A stretch of DNA of 64,000 bases from Chaetoderma sp. LZ-2023a (Eukaryota; Mollusca; Caudofoveata; Chaetodermatida; Chaetodermatidae), in the NCBI GenBank assembly GCA_034401795.1, contig CM067367.1, forward strand, positions 37,292,668-37,356,667, read 5' to 3'. Each line of letters starts with the position of its first letter. Within the stretch, counting starts at the first letter, position 1. A program made the position numbers and the translations under genes. Of this stretch, positions 33,290 through 44,882 are shown piece by piece. The notes beneath the pieces are model-generated. The model had not been told where the DNA came from. It saw nothing but the letters and a program-made list of their open reading frames with translations, and ran no database searches.

Positions 33290-33417
33290 TTACCGTGTTT
33301 TCGTATTTTTGATTTCGCGTTTTCGTATCTAAAACGGCAGACTAGTAGTATATAGTGTTATCGTCTTTTCGTATTTTTGATTTCGCGTTTTCGTATCTAA
33401 AACGGCAGACTCCTGTG
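33290..33417. repeat. Right terminal repeat in two tandem copies
   Basis: cgtatttttgatttcgcgtt and the following cgtatctaaaacggcagac occur at 33300-33342 and again at 33370-33410, each preceded by gtagtatatagt. The element's right end is therefore duplicated, with only the outer copy extending to CTCCTGTG. Confidence 0.9.
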
Positions 33418-33919
33418 GATTGATCGACTTGATTGAGATTCCGATTCCCGAAAACACATTACAGTTGATGAAAGGTAATATTATCATCACCATTTGTTAG
33501 TGACATGAATGGAATTCTATATGGTCTATATAACGCATCAGTTTACCTTCAAATGCTGTCATTTTAGTATGGATAAAGGCTACAGTTGTAGTTTGAAGTG
33601 TTGTATTTGACACGAAAACAAGGCAATTTTAATTCGTAAAAGCTAGTTCGACCAGAGACGTTTCGTACCGTTTTACGCGACAGGTCGGGGTGGGGGTGGG
33701 GGGGGGGGGCTGCGTCATCAGCATCATACTCATCATCAATCAATCATAATCTATATCCTGTAAGAAGGCCTATCAGCCTGCTGTGACAGGTTGTTTGGGG
33801 TTTTTAATTTGTATCTGAGGGTATTAGTTAGTGTACGGTTTTTTAATAGTTGGTCTGATACCAAGCAGGCTTTATATCGGCTGCGGGGTAATGAAATTCC
33901 CGTGCTCCAGTTAATCGGC

Positions 33920-34970
33920 CTATGCCTGACCAAAGATGTCTCTTATGCACGGTAAAGGAGGACTTCCACCTCCAGTCCTGAGAAGCATGCTGATGGCATA
34001 CATTATACCAGTGCTGACATATGGTCTGCAGGTGGTACTACCAAATAAGAAAGACATCGAGTTTCTAGAGAAATAATTCAGAGGCATTCTCAACAAACTG
34101 CTTACTCTCCCTACCACGGTTGCATCTGTTGCCTGCCATGCATTACTTGGAATCCGTCCAGTGGAAGCCATCATAGATGCCACGATACTAGCGCGGTTAG
34201 GAAATCTATGTCGTTATGAGAACACGGCTGAATATGAGATGTTATCGAGACAACTAATCCTCAAAGGGTTTAATGGTGATGGTTGGATCTGCATGGCAAG
34301 AGTATTTTTATCCAAATATACCCTTCCTTCGGCTCATGCCATCATGGATAATCCACCTTCGAAGAATTCATGGAAAACAACAGTGGCCACTGCCATTGAC
34401 AGATACTTGTTAGATCAACTAAAGAATCAGCTTGACCTATACCCATCTCTGAGATTATCCACCGATAAGGTGACGTTCAAATATCTGCATCCAATAATAG
34501 CCTCAATTAGTAACAGCCCTAGGGATGTCTACAGAGCAGTTGTGAAGAACTGGATGGTAACCGGCACATTTCGGCTGCAGACCAGTAAAAGATGGAATCA
34601 GGGCCCTATGCCTGACCAAAGATGTCTGTTATGTCTGAAGGAAGATGAGGCCATTGAACACTTCATGCTGAGATGCTCTGCTAGCGAGTCAGTGAGACAA
34701 CCTATGCTGAATCAAATAATGGATGAAGTCAGAATTCATGTACAGAATTCAGATTCAGAACTACAGTTAACCCTTCACCAAGATGATAGCACACTGTGCA
34801 GCTTTCTTCTGGATGCAAGTCAAGCAGGATTGTCGACTGAAGCTACTAATCAAATTGAATTCCACACTCGGAGACTTTGCTATGGACTTTACCAGTTTCG
34901 TGAAAAGACACTGCCCCGATTACCTGCAAACAAGAAAATGGGACTATACGAGAACAGAGAGAGTCAATGA
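33920..34970 (+). pseudogene. LINE RT C-terminal half with zinc motif
   Basis: Frame with YIIPVLTYGLQVVLP near 33995, one stop, then a 269-residue run (34161-34970) with GIRPVEAIIDATILARLGN, VTFKYLHPI, NWMVTGTFRLQTSKRW and CLLCLKEDEAIEHFMLRC (C-x2-C-x8-H-x4-C). The C-terminal cluster resembles that of the LINE at 18830. Part of the zinc-motif sequence (gcctgaccaaagatgtct) is duplicated upstream at 33926. N-terminal RT and endonuclease are missing. Confidence 0.75.
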
Positions 34971-35084
34971 AGATAAAACTAGCCAATACTCCTCAACAAC
35001 AATCCGTAGAGAAAATAGGTTTTTACAACCGTTCTCACCAAATGTGAGGGATATACATTGTCAAGACAAGGTAATCATAGTATA

Positions 35085-35610
35085 ACCGGTGAGTCTTCCA
35101 TAACTTATCCCGCCTAGATTCAAAAGATAATATTGTTTGGGCTTCAACTAAGTGTTGTAGTACGCTATTCCATAAGTCTATAACACGATGTTTGAAAGAG
35201 TATTTTTGCAGGTCGAGTCTTGCTCTTAGTTTGCATAACATTAGACTATGACTCCTAGTTATAAGATTTTCTCTTAGCTGAAAAAATTCGTAGATTTCTG
35301 GGTCATATTTTTTAGTTAGGATTTTGTAGGTCTCTATCATATCCCCTCTTTTTCTACGATATGCCAAAGTTGGTAAATTGAGTACTTTAAGTCTGGCTTC
35401 ATAGCTTATAGGTATGATAGGCCTGGTAGCCTACTATACTTTAGTTGCGCATTGCTGTACATTCTCCAGGTCTATATGTTTTCTATAATGAGGACTCCAT
35501 GCCTGGTTTGCATATTCGACATGAGGTCTTACCAATGATGTGTAAAGTGTTTTGAAAAATTTTATGTCTAAATGCACAAATTGAAAATTTTGGATCTCCG
35601 GGTGGTCACT
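35085..35610 (-). pseudogene. CR1-like LINE 3' fragment
   Basis: Minus frames give SLVRPHVEYANQAWSPHYRK, LENVQQCATK, KVLNLPTLAYRRKRGDMIE and RVIDLWNSVLQHLV, the thumb and C-terminus of CR1-type RT, with a stop and frame changes. It is close to the LINE at 26815 in sequence but is an independent copy. Confidence 0.8.
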
Positions 35611-37130
35611 ACTCGATGTTGTTTTCTACTACCTCAAGGGTAAGATTATGATGATATAGGTTGCTGCGACAACCTCTTACCAATGAAGCAGTAGGACTAT
35701 TATCGTCGGCTCGCCTCGTTACTAGATGATCGCAACGATATTTGTGATGACGATGGGGCCTCTCTGACTGATTGAAGATTCCCGCTTTGGTGAAGTGTTG
35801 CTCTTCACTCTGGAGTTCACTTAAGCACAACCCAAACTCTTGTCCTGCTTTTGCAAGATGATGTTTTATTGTATCTAAACTAACTGTACATTAAGAAGAC
35901 TTTGATATTCAATGATGAACTACTTTGACAATAAAAAGACTCTGTTATTCTAACAGTATACTATCTGCTATGCGCTTCGACTATCGTAGCATCAAGATGC
36001 CTACCGAACCCTGATGTTGGATTGATTGATTTGATAAGCGGCAACGTGCCTTATTTATACACTTCAGCAACTCTGAAGTTCTATACATATTACGATATAT
36101 AGTTATATACATATCGTAATATATATTCCTTGTTCTCATGATTCTTCTAGGTAGGTTATAAGCACAGCTTGACTGGTCTGGGTAATCAGTCCGCCAATCA
36201 ACGTCTGCTTATTCCCTCCTAAAAGCTTCTACCTATTACTGTTGGTCGTTCTGACCAATCCATGATCATCTATATTTCGATTCTTTCTCTGAAACGTGTT
36301 CTTCCTAATTCTTTGCCACAGATATTGGTCGACGTTCATTGATCATGACGTCATCCTGACCAATCAAACTCTGGGCTATTCTTCTATGGAGCTAGTGCTA
36401 CACATAGGCAAAGCGGTGTTGGCTGGTTCTGATTTGATGCGATCTGTCAGCTAACTAACAACATTACGGAATGTGTTGTTGTAGCATGCCATTGAATGAT
36501 TGACACATAGTTGATATACAAATTTCGATTGTGTTATTAATTCCTACAGGACGCTATGATGTCTATGTCCTGTCCATTGCCTATCGTGAATAAGCCTGTA
36601 GGATACGATCGTTAATAGGCACATGAGCTGTATGATCTCATTGCCAGCTGGTGTTGTTCTATTCTCGTATGAGAATCAGAATGCCTGTCGTCATCGACTA
36701 TAGTCAGTCTGTCACGTACGATTCCATCGATTCTTATCCCTTGATTATTTCCTAAACTATTAACCAAAACGACTGCTGAATAATATAAAAGTGTGTGCTG
36801 ATTCCGCGGCAACAACTTTTATCTCAACTATTGCCAGATACATATCAACTCAGAACCGGCGGTCCTATTCCATTTAATTCCCTTATTTAAACTTGGATGC
36901 TAACTATCATCCATCAATCCTCATCAGTTTCGGTTCAGTTTCGCCGAAACTGTAACTGCGCATCATCAGCCAATGTCAACCAGTGCTGGTCATCCAGTGC
37001 TGATGATACGTACCTAAATAATAATATACATAGTGACTCGGTCTATTAGCTCACCTGGTATTTTCAAACATGAATTTCATATAGGACTTACTCGTAAATA
37101 TAAGATATCCAGTGGGGTCATGACTTCCCA
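35611..37130. other. Unassigned interval between LINE fragments
   Basis: Moderately GC-balanced sequence with an inverted motif (ttcggttcagtttcgccgaa near 36936), a tacgatatata/atatcgtaata foldback near 36090-36120, and no reading frame or family I recognise. It could be an unidentified LTR or an old repeat. Confidence 0.35.
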
Positions 37131-37139
37131 CAAGACAAT

Positions 37140-37769
37140 CTAATATCTACAAAATGTGTGCCGAATAATACCCAGGATTACATTTGCCTTGTTGACCTTA
37201 TCAACAATCTGTTTTTCAAAGGTCAACTTATCATCAATGATAACACCAATATCTATTTCAGTGTTAGTGAATTCTATAGGTGTACCATCTTTTAGTAATC
37301 TGTAATTGTACTCTTCTAAGGATGCTTTACCAATTCGCATGCATTTGCATTTCTCTGCGTTGAAGTGTAAGAGCCACTTATCTGACCAATCCCCTAACAA
37401 ATATATATCTGATTGCATTTTTAACCTATCTGATGTGGAGTTTATTTCCTGAAACATCTTTGTGTCACCTGTATATAAATATACGTCACTGCCATTTTTT
37501 ATACAATTGGGTAGGTCGTTTATATACAAGATAAAGAGAATAGGACCCAATACAGAGCCCTGGGGGATTCCACTGTATACAGGTTTCTATTCTGAGTGGT
37601 CTTCGTTAATTATGAGTCTCTGTTTGCGGTCTGATAAAAATGATCTGAACCAATTCACAATTTTAGGCCATATTTTGTATTGGGCTAATTTGTGAACAAG
37701 TCTCCCATGAGGCACCTTATCAAAGGCCTTTACAAAGTCAAAATAAGCGATGTGAACAGTAGAACACAA
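37140..37769 (-). pseudogene. CR1-like LINE RT fragment with damaged active site
   Basis: Frames YFDFVKAFDKVPHGRLVHKL (37769-37587) and GPILFILYINDLPNCIK with VYLYTGDTKMF (37550-37140). The catalytic Y/F-A-D-D has become YTGD, losing an Asp, so the copy is dead. It abuts a plus-strand LINE at about 37770. Confidence 0.82.
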
Positions 37770-38089
37770 GACAAGTCTGAAATTTGGTGACTCAGTTCTG
37801 CACTTTGAGGATGAAGTAACTTATCTTGGTCTGATATTTGACAAAAGACTAACCTGGAAGGCGCAAATCAGACAAGCTGAGGGTATAGCCAAGCGAAGAC
37901 TTCAGTTATGCGGAAGCTCTCTGGAACAAAATGGGGAGCTAACAAGAAAATTCTGAAACAGGTTTACTCTGACTCAGTTAGGCCAATCATCGAATACGAC
38001 TCATCATCATGCATCACAGCTGCTACAAGCACCCTTCAGACATTGGATAAGGTACAAAACCAGGCTCTTCGTATCATAACATGGTCTAT

Positions 38090-38327
38090 CTTCTTCTTCT
38101 TTTCGTTCGCTGATCATACCACCAGTCATGTAAGTGACTATCGACATGATCATAAGCGTTAAGTGCGTGGATCCATGATTTATTAGAGTGCGCCATGCGG
38201 CCTGGAACCTCCGTCTTCAGCACTCGAGGTTTCTGTTAGGGTTACCTCACCCTTACCTCTTTTAGTAGCCTCGTACGACATGCAGAGGATACGGAAGGTG
38301 TATTCTAAGCCCCACCTACAGGGCAAG
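38090..38327 (-). mobile_element. SINE with 11-bp target duplication
   Basis: acatggtctat occurs at 38079-38089 and 38328-38338, and the host LINE frame is restored when the insert is removed. On the minus strand it starts cttgccctgtaggtggggct, contains ctgcatgtcgtacgaggcta and ctaaaagagg, and ends in (GAA)n. The gtcgta-gaggc-actaaaa block recalls the head of SINEs known from molluscs; I infer that relation from memory only. 238 bp, non-coding. Confidence 0.82.
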
Positions 38328-38686
38328 ACATGGTCTATGAAGACCACTCCAACAGCAGCAATGGAAGAACTTACCAATATCCAGCCACTCCAGCAGAGAC
38401 GAGAAATCAAGGCCGAGATTCAATCCGAGAAATTCAAATTGATGTTTCACCATCCCATGCATATGCGGACTCACCAAATGTCTAGAGGAAGGCGCAAAAG
38501 GAATAATAATTTCTTATTAACTTCAAAGAAAATTGCAAGGAACAGAGAGTCGGACATCTTCCCCAGATGTAGAAAAACCTAACTGCTATCCCTGAGAGGG
38601 AACCGTGGAAAGCTTCTGAAATAGAAAACACAATTTCAATCTGGTCCACGATTCCAGGGATTGAAAGCAAGGGAGATCAAGCAGAG

Positions 38687-39512
38687 GTGACAAACAAAGT
38701 TCTTGCATTGAGTCATATTGCAGAAAACTACCCTGAGGAAGAGTGGATACATGTTTATACAGATGGATCAGCTATCCGGACTGTTAAGATTGGAGGGGCA
38801 GGTGCTCACATTCGGTTTCCATGTGGAGATATAACAGACTCATGCTTGCCAAGAGGGAAGCCCTGTAGCAATTACACTGCAGAAATCCAGGCACTGATCT
38901 TAGCTAGCCAAATGCTGATACAACGAAAAACCAGAAATGAAAATATTGTCTTCCTGACGGACTCTCTCTCTCAGCACTCCAGGCGCTTGAGAGTGGAAAG
39001 GAAAGTACAGATTTAATTCATGAAGATCTTACGCAACCGGCTAAGGAGAACAATGTCAACTTACAGTGGATCCCCTCGCATTGTGGCATATTAGGAAATG
39101 ACAAAGCTGATCAACTGGCTAAGGAAGGGTCAAATAACGAACAATTCAACCGCGAGGTTGACTTTGAGGAACTTAAGCATATCATTAAAGACACAAGAAC
39201 CACCAGCAGTCAGCATAATGATGCAATACACAGCCTCAGTAGGGAAGATCAGACATGTATCTTCAGATTGAGGACTGGTCAAAATCGTCTCAATGCACAT
39301 CTTCACCATCTCAGGACCACAGATTCTGCACTTTGTGAGTGTCAGCAGGCAGAAGAAACAGCAGAACATCTCTTGCAGCACTGCCAGCGATATGAAGAGG
39401 CTAGAAGAAGCTTCTGGCCTATTGAAGTATCTTTTGAAGAGAAGATCAGAGGAGACAGAGACAGTTTGGTGACCACTTCAGCTTTCATGCACCAAATAAG
39501 GAAAACGTTCTA
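38687..39512 (+). pseudogene. LINE RNase H and C-terminal zinc region
   Basis: The first frame (38687-39016) ends at a frameshift inside the Ser-Leu-rich stretch after LTDSLS; the second (39020-39512) completes the domain. Four catalytic acidic positions are all present, so decay is recent or limited to indels. Confidence 0.8.
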
Positions 39513-39519
39513 AGATTAC

Positions 39520-40345
<826 letters not shown>

Positions 40346-40864
40346 TGTGGGTGGGGGTGGCACCATATCTTAGACATATTCCTCAAATACACCCACTGAC
40401 ATTGCACTTCGGCCATGTGTATACAAATTATTTCATCTTTGCATCTGCTTCACACATCAATTAAAAATTTGGGTTTAAGAGTTACTGTTAATTCTAATAT
40501 CCCTTAGTATTTACACATTGCCGCAGCCAGCCGACCATCATTGCACTTATATTCTATTCTACCCACAAAGCAAGGAACTAACGGTCATGGACCAGTATCA
40601 ATTAAAAAATTCAAATAGCATATGTCTATGTATCTTACCTTTACTTGCAAATATACATACAACGTTTACAGATAAAAAGTCAATGTGTCACATGTAACTG
40701 CCACTAGATAAATAGCGTTTGCATTGATGATTTGATTTGGCCTTGAAGCACTCCCATATTACTTTGTGGACGTATGTTAATGTCAAATAAACCGAACTTA
40801 TAATACAATTGCTCAGTTTGTTCTAAATATTCTTAAAATCTTGTTTAAATTTCTAAAGTAAAGT
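40346..40864. other. Unassigned sequence
   Basis: AT-rich, without a recognisable gene or repeat. Confidence 0.4.
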
Positions 40865-40879
40865 TTACTCATTTTTCGC

Positions 40880-40976
40880 ATAGAAATGGGTAAAGGGCCA
40901 CTGCCCCCCCCCCCCCCCCCCACCCAAAGGGCAACGGGGGCAACTGCCCCACTGCCCCCGTGCTTCCGGCGCCTCT
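40880..40976 (-). mobile_element. hAT end fragment (CAGAGGCG terminus) with poly-C
   Basis: Read on the minus strand it starts cagaggcgccggaagcacgg then ggcagttgcccccgttgccc, a G-rich arrangement typical of some hAT termini. It sits exactly where the neighbouring LINE frame stops. The opposite end was not found. Confidence 0.5.
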
Positions 40977-43240
40977 GATACTATGCTAGTTAAACTTATA
41001 GGTCTATAGTTTCCCACATACTTTTTGTCTCCTTTCTTGAATATGGGACTTATATTGGCTTGTTTCCACTGTGTAGGTAGGGTACCAGTACTCAACGAGT
41101 TCCGAAAAAGTATCAGTAAAGGTTTTACTAAAATATCTTTTAAAATACGTGGATGTATCATGTCTGGTCTAAGGGATTTAGAAATTTTCAGGTTCTCCAT
41201 GTATTGATTGTTACTGAATTTATTTCTGGACAAGAGACTTTCTCAATTTCCGGTAATACGCCATTAGGGTCTATGATAAATACATATGAGAAAAAATTTG
41301 ATAAAGCCTCATCTTTGTCCGCATCCGAAGAAGTAAAGTACTTATGGTTATTGTCAGTACATAAGTCTGGAATTGCCTGTTTGGTTTTTGTCTTGGATCT
41401 TACATAAGTCCAAAACCTTTTGGGATTATCCTTAATATTTTCGGCTATTTTTTGCTCATGTAATTTTACAGTCTTTCTGGTTTCTCTGCGGATCTGATTT
41501 CCTACCATGTTATATTCTGTTTTCATTACAACATCACCTGTCATCCTATATTTTGCCCAGAGCCTTCGCACATATTTTTTGTCTTTTGTACATTTTTTGG
41601 TGTTGATAATATGTAATTTATTTATGTTATTTTTTGTGTTATTTACATGAACACTTTTCATAAAACATTCATCCCTTAAAAGAGAGAATTTGTTATTTAG
41701 TATTGTTTGTTCTGGTAGTAATGTTTGTTTTGATTGTATGTTTGACTGCTTGGACTTCTCCCTAATCCCCTCCCATAGATAAAATCCTGTTTTTCTTTTT
41801 CAGGGTTATGATGGTTTTGTGACATGCCTAACGATATGCACAAGTAATTAAAGGTATTTTGGGACATTACATTTAGTCATTGCGTGTTTGGATGGATGTA
41901 ATCAAAGAAAAGATCCTGATAAACCATCTGGACTGTTGAATAGTTGAGAATTGTAAATAAATACCGCACCCTGCATCTGCTAATGAGTATAGCCTATCAT
42001 TCAATTCTTGGACCAGCCCGTTTTCATAATTGTCATAAGGCCTAGGTAGTAAGGCGGACACGAATATGGTTGTGTTAGGCACAATTGATTGCACATCCTT
42101 AATCATGGAATCATAATCGCTTATCATTCCATCCACTGTTCGTCTTCTAATCTCATTGCTACCTACATGTAGAACAAGGACATCATACTTCCTGACCGAT
42201 AGACATTTATCCGACTGATATTTAACCTCCTTGATACGTGCTGCACTGTAGGATCTTACATCAACATTTCTCTCTTCATTTGACATGTATCGTACGCTAA
42301 ATTTGCGGATGGTTGAGCTCTCTATCAATAAAATATAGTGTTTATCTCGTATCTGTTGGTTAGGTATGTTAGAAAATGATATATTTCCATTAACCCTTTC
42401 ACGCTGTGCGGTATTTACAGGCCTACTATTCTGCATGTGTTGTTGATTAGTCATGCTAGTTGTATGTGTTTTGTTTTGCACAGCTATCCTAGGTCTGGCC
42501 ACAGCATCTGCGTAGCTGCCAATCCTACTCATGTTTTGGTTGACATCTGTTTGTTTCGTGGCTGCAATTTGATTTATGCAAGTTTCACGTTAATCAGAAG
42601 TTGATTGACTGTAGCTATGTTGTGTAGGGATATTCATAGCTGATGGATTTTTAGGATTTCTCAGTGTGCTTTTAGCAATAGTATGGTTAACAGGTGGTCT
42701 CAGGGGATTGCTGACCTGTTGCGTACTGACTTGTTTACCTACAATCACTGGTATACTATTTTGCAGATTGCAATTTTTGCCATTACGATCAATATATATT
42801 TCGTTGAGCTGACATTGTAAGGCAAAATATCCCTCCTTTATTGCTTTTATTTCCAGCCTGTCTTTATTTCTGTTATTTCATTTAACAATGATCTCAATAT
42901 GCTACTATTTGTACTCGTTTCGGGGTCGCTATCTATTGCATCATATCTAGAGAAAGTGTCCTTAGATAAGTCAATGTGATTGCATATAGAAACGCCAGTA
43001 CTAAGACTAGACTTGTGTGATGATGCATTCACATTAATACTAGTTAGATTCACACTAGTTGTGTTTTGTTCAATAGCATCAGTATTGCTATATGGTGTGA
43101 CATCAGTTAGATCTACAATATTTATATTGTGCTCAATAATATCAATGTTACTGATCTCCGACTGGAGCGAGATTGCTGATGCATGATCTGTTTCCGACTC
43201 TTCATTTAGGGTTCTGTTTATGGCATAGATTATGTATCAT
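40977..43240 (-). mobile_element. CR1-like LINE with esterase ORF1, endonuclease deleted
   Basis: From the right: ORF1 (about 43240-41880), a linker (41790-41190) and the N-terminal RT (41190-40977) with RPDMIHPRILKDI and NYRPISLTSIV. The endonuclease region that should lie between ORF1 and the linker is absent; the junction is near 41800-41870. The RT is cut by the hAT fragment. Confidence 0.8.
41873..42532 (-). pseudogene. LINE ORF1, SGNH esterase-like
   Basis: It has YILLIESSTIRKFSVRY (block I, Gly changed to Glu), YDVLVLHVGSNEIRRR (block III) and TIFVSALLPRPYD, homologous to the ORF1 at 23852. The expected DYIH (Asp-x-x-His) is still visible near 41905 but in another frame. Upstream frames to 43240 appear to be the polar N-terminus with stops. 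Confidence 0.72.
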
Positions 43241-43776
43241 AGACTGATAAACTTAGATGGTGTGGCTAGTTGAGAGCACCACAGTAAACAAGAATAATAT
43301 TCACAGTAATAAAGAAATTATAAATTGCGTTCTGTAGTTCGGATCGACCGGTCGGATACTGGCCATACCAGCAAAGCTGCGTACGCGCCGCCCATCCTGG
43401 ATTCGTTTCCTGAACACGGCCCCCTGGGTAGAGCCATAAGCGTATATAGGTCTATGGGAGAGATCGCGTTATGAAAATGGCTAAGCTTGTTAAAACGCAT
43501 GATGCGCATGCATGCACCAGGATGCTGTGTTTGATGGAGCGCATAGTTACGACCAAGATAGGATGGCGCTTTTAGAGTACCGAGATGGTACTCTGTAATC
43601 TTTATTGATTGCCTGTTCTCGTTAAATCTGGCATTGACAAAGATCAGAATTCAACGGCTTTTTAAATTTGTACACCATTTCAAAATCGGTTGAGAAATGG
43701 CTGAGTTATCCACGGAAACCCCTTCTTGATTATCTTCAAAATATTGCTGTGGCGTCATAACTAAGTGGACGCAAAA

Positions 43777-43898
43777 CTTCTAGAATGTTCTAGAACATTC
43801 GGCTGCGCTATTATTAGCTACGCGCTGATTGGCTGTTGCTTGAACGATGAATTGGTTGGAGCCTGCGCCTGTGACGTCACGAGGAGTATGTATAAAAG
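43777..43898 (+). promoter_or_regulatory. Heat-shock element, CCAAT, CRE and TATA promoter (unit P copy 1)
   Basis: Five alternating boxes TTC-GAA-TTC-GAA-TTC at exact 5-bp spacing (43778-43800) form a perfect HSE. Downstream lie inverted CCAAT boxes (gattgg 43827, aattgg 43850), a full CRE TGACGTCA (43872-43879) and TATAAAAG (43891-43898). Order and spacing are those of a pol II promoter; transcription should start about 43920-43930. The HSE is not conserved in the other copies. Confidence 0.8.
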
Positions 43899-44142
43899 GA
43901 GACGTGATCCAGTGATCGAGAGCATCCTCGGCCAGGGGCCGAACAGGTTGGATCTGTACCAGCTACTATCAGCACGACAGACAATACATGTTTTACTTCG
44001 CTATGTGTCATGTTTTTATCCCATAGCTGGCAGTTGCCCAACCCACCACACAATTTTGGAACTCCCTACCTACTGGAGTAATTTTGAACTTCTGATTATT
44101 TTTCATGAATATCAGTATCTACTTCGGAACACAAATTTGCGG

Positions 44143-44250
44143 TCAGGCCTTTACGGCCTGAATATGTGAGTCTACAGATGTAGAGGCAGGATGTTCTTTG
44201 ATGGATGACTCGCCGGATCTGCCGGCCACGCCAAAAAGTGGTATTTCAAC
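44143..44250 (+). ncRNA. Conserved structured leader of unit P, copy 1
   Basis: Stem-loop tcaggcc-tttac-ggcctga at 44143-44161, then ggatgactcgccggatctgc (44203-44222) and the hairpin CCAC-gccaaaaa-GTGG at 44226-44241. The same elements, in the same order and spacing, occur at 47362-47255 and 49332-49222 on the minus strand. Sequence between them has diverged. It could be a structured 5' leader or a stable small RNA. Confidence 0.5.
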
Positions 44251-44629
44251 TATCTCCACACTGATATCGTGTAAGTTCTTCTGACTTTCGACCGCAGCAA
44301 GTGAACTCTGCCCGGTGCATCTTCAGAGCTGGCTGACGTACCCAGCACCGTGAAGCTTTGTTTTGTATCTTCGTTTGCCTCTGACAACCCCCGCTTGTGA
44401 TCGGGTTGTTTACACCTTCCATCCATGCCATCGGTGTACGGGAACTTTCTTCACCACAGTAGTACTATCATATCTTTTGCTGACTGCTCGTTAGACATCC
44501 TATTAGGCTTAAAGTGCTGAGCGATGTACCCCTCCCGCTAGTTATAATTTCTGTATTCTGTTTGTAGTTATTCTCATTTTCCTCAATGTGTTGCTAACCG
44601 CACTATAGTAGGTTCGTTAACCTGTACTG

Positions 44630-44882
<253 letters not shown>

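Larger units (their letters stand above)
28633..33417. mobile_element. 4.8-kb element with ~53-bp terminal inverted repeats
   Basis: The left end (28633-28686) starts CACAGGAGTCTGCC and the right end (33363-33417) is its reverse complement with about one mismatch. gattgat flanks both sides (28626-28632 and 33418-33424), a probable 7-bp target duplication, though the left flank is itself a GATT repeat. No transposase is recognisable, and open frames inside are short. It contains a nested hAT-like element (29639-31176), half an A-family hairpin (31868-31940), an exon-like frame (32148-32240), a piggyBac-type hairpin (32845-32965) and a GGGACCCC repeat. The superfamily is unknown. Confidence 0.75.
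37775..39512 (+). pseudogene. RNase H-bearing LINE (I/Jockey-like), 3' half
   Basis: RT thumb frames EVTYLGLIFDKRLTWKAQI and KKILKQVYSDSVRPIIEYDS are followed, after a SINE insertion, by an RNase H domain: WIHVYTDGSA (Asp), NYTAEIQALILASQM (Glu), IVFLTDSLS (Asp), then in a second frame WIPSHCGILGNDKADQLAKEG (His/Asp). The end carries CECQQAEETAEHLLQHC, a Cys/His zinc motif. RNase H places it in the I-type group rather than with the CR1-like copies around it. Confidence 0.85.
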
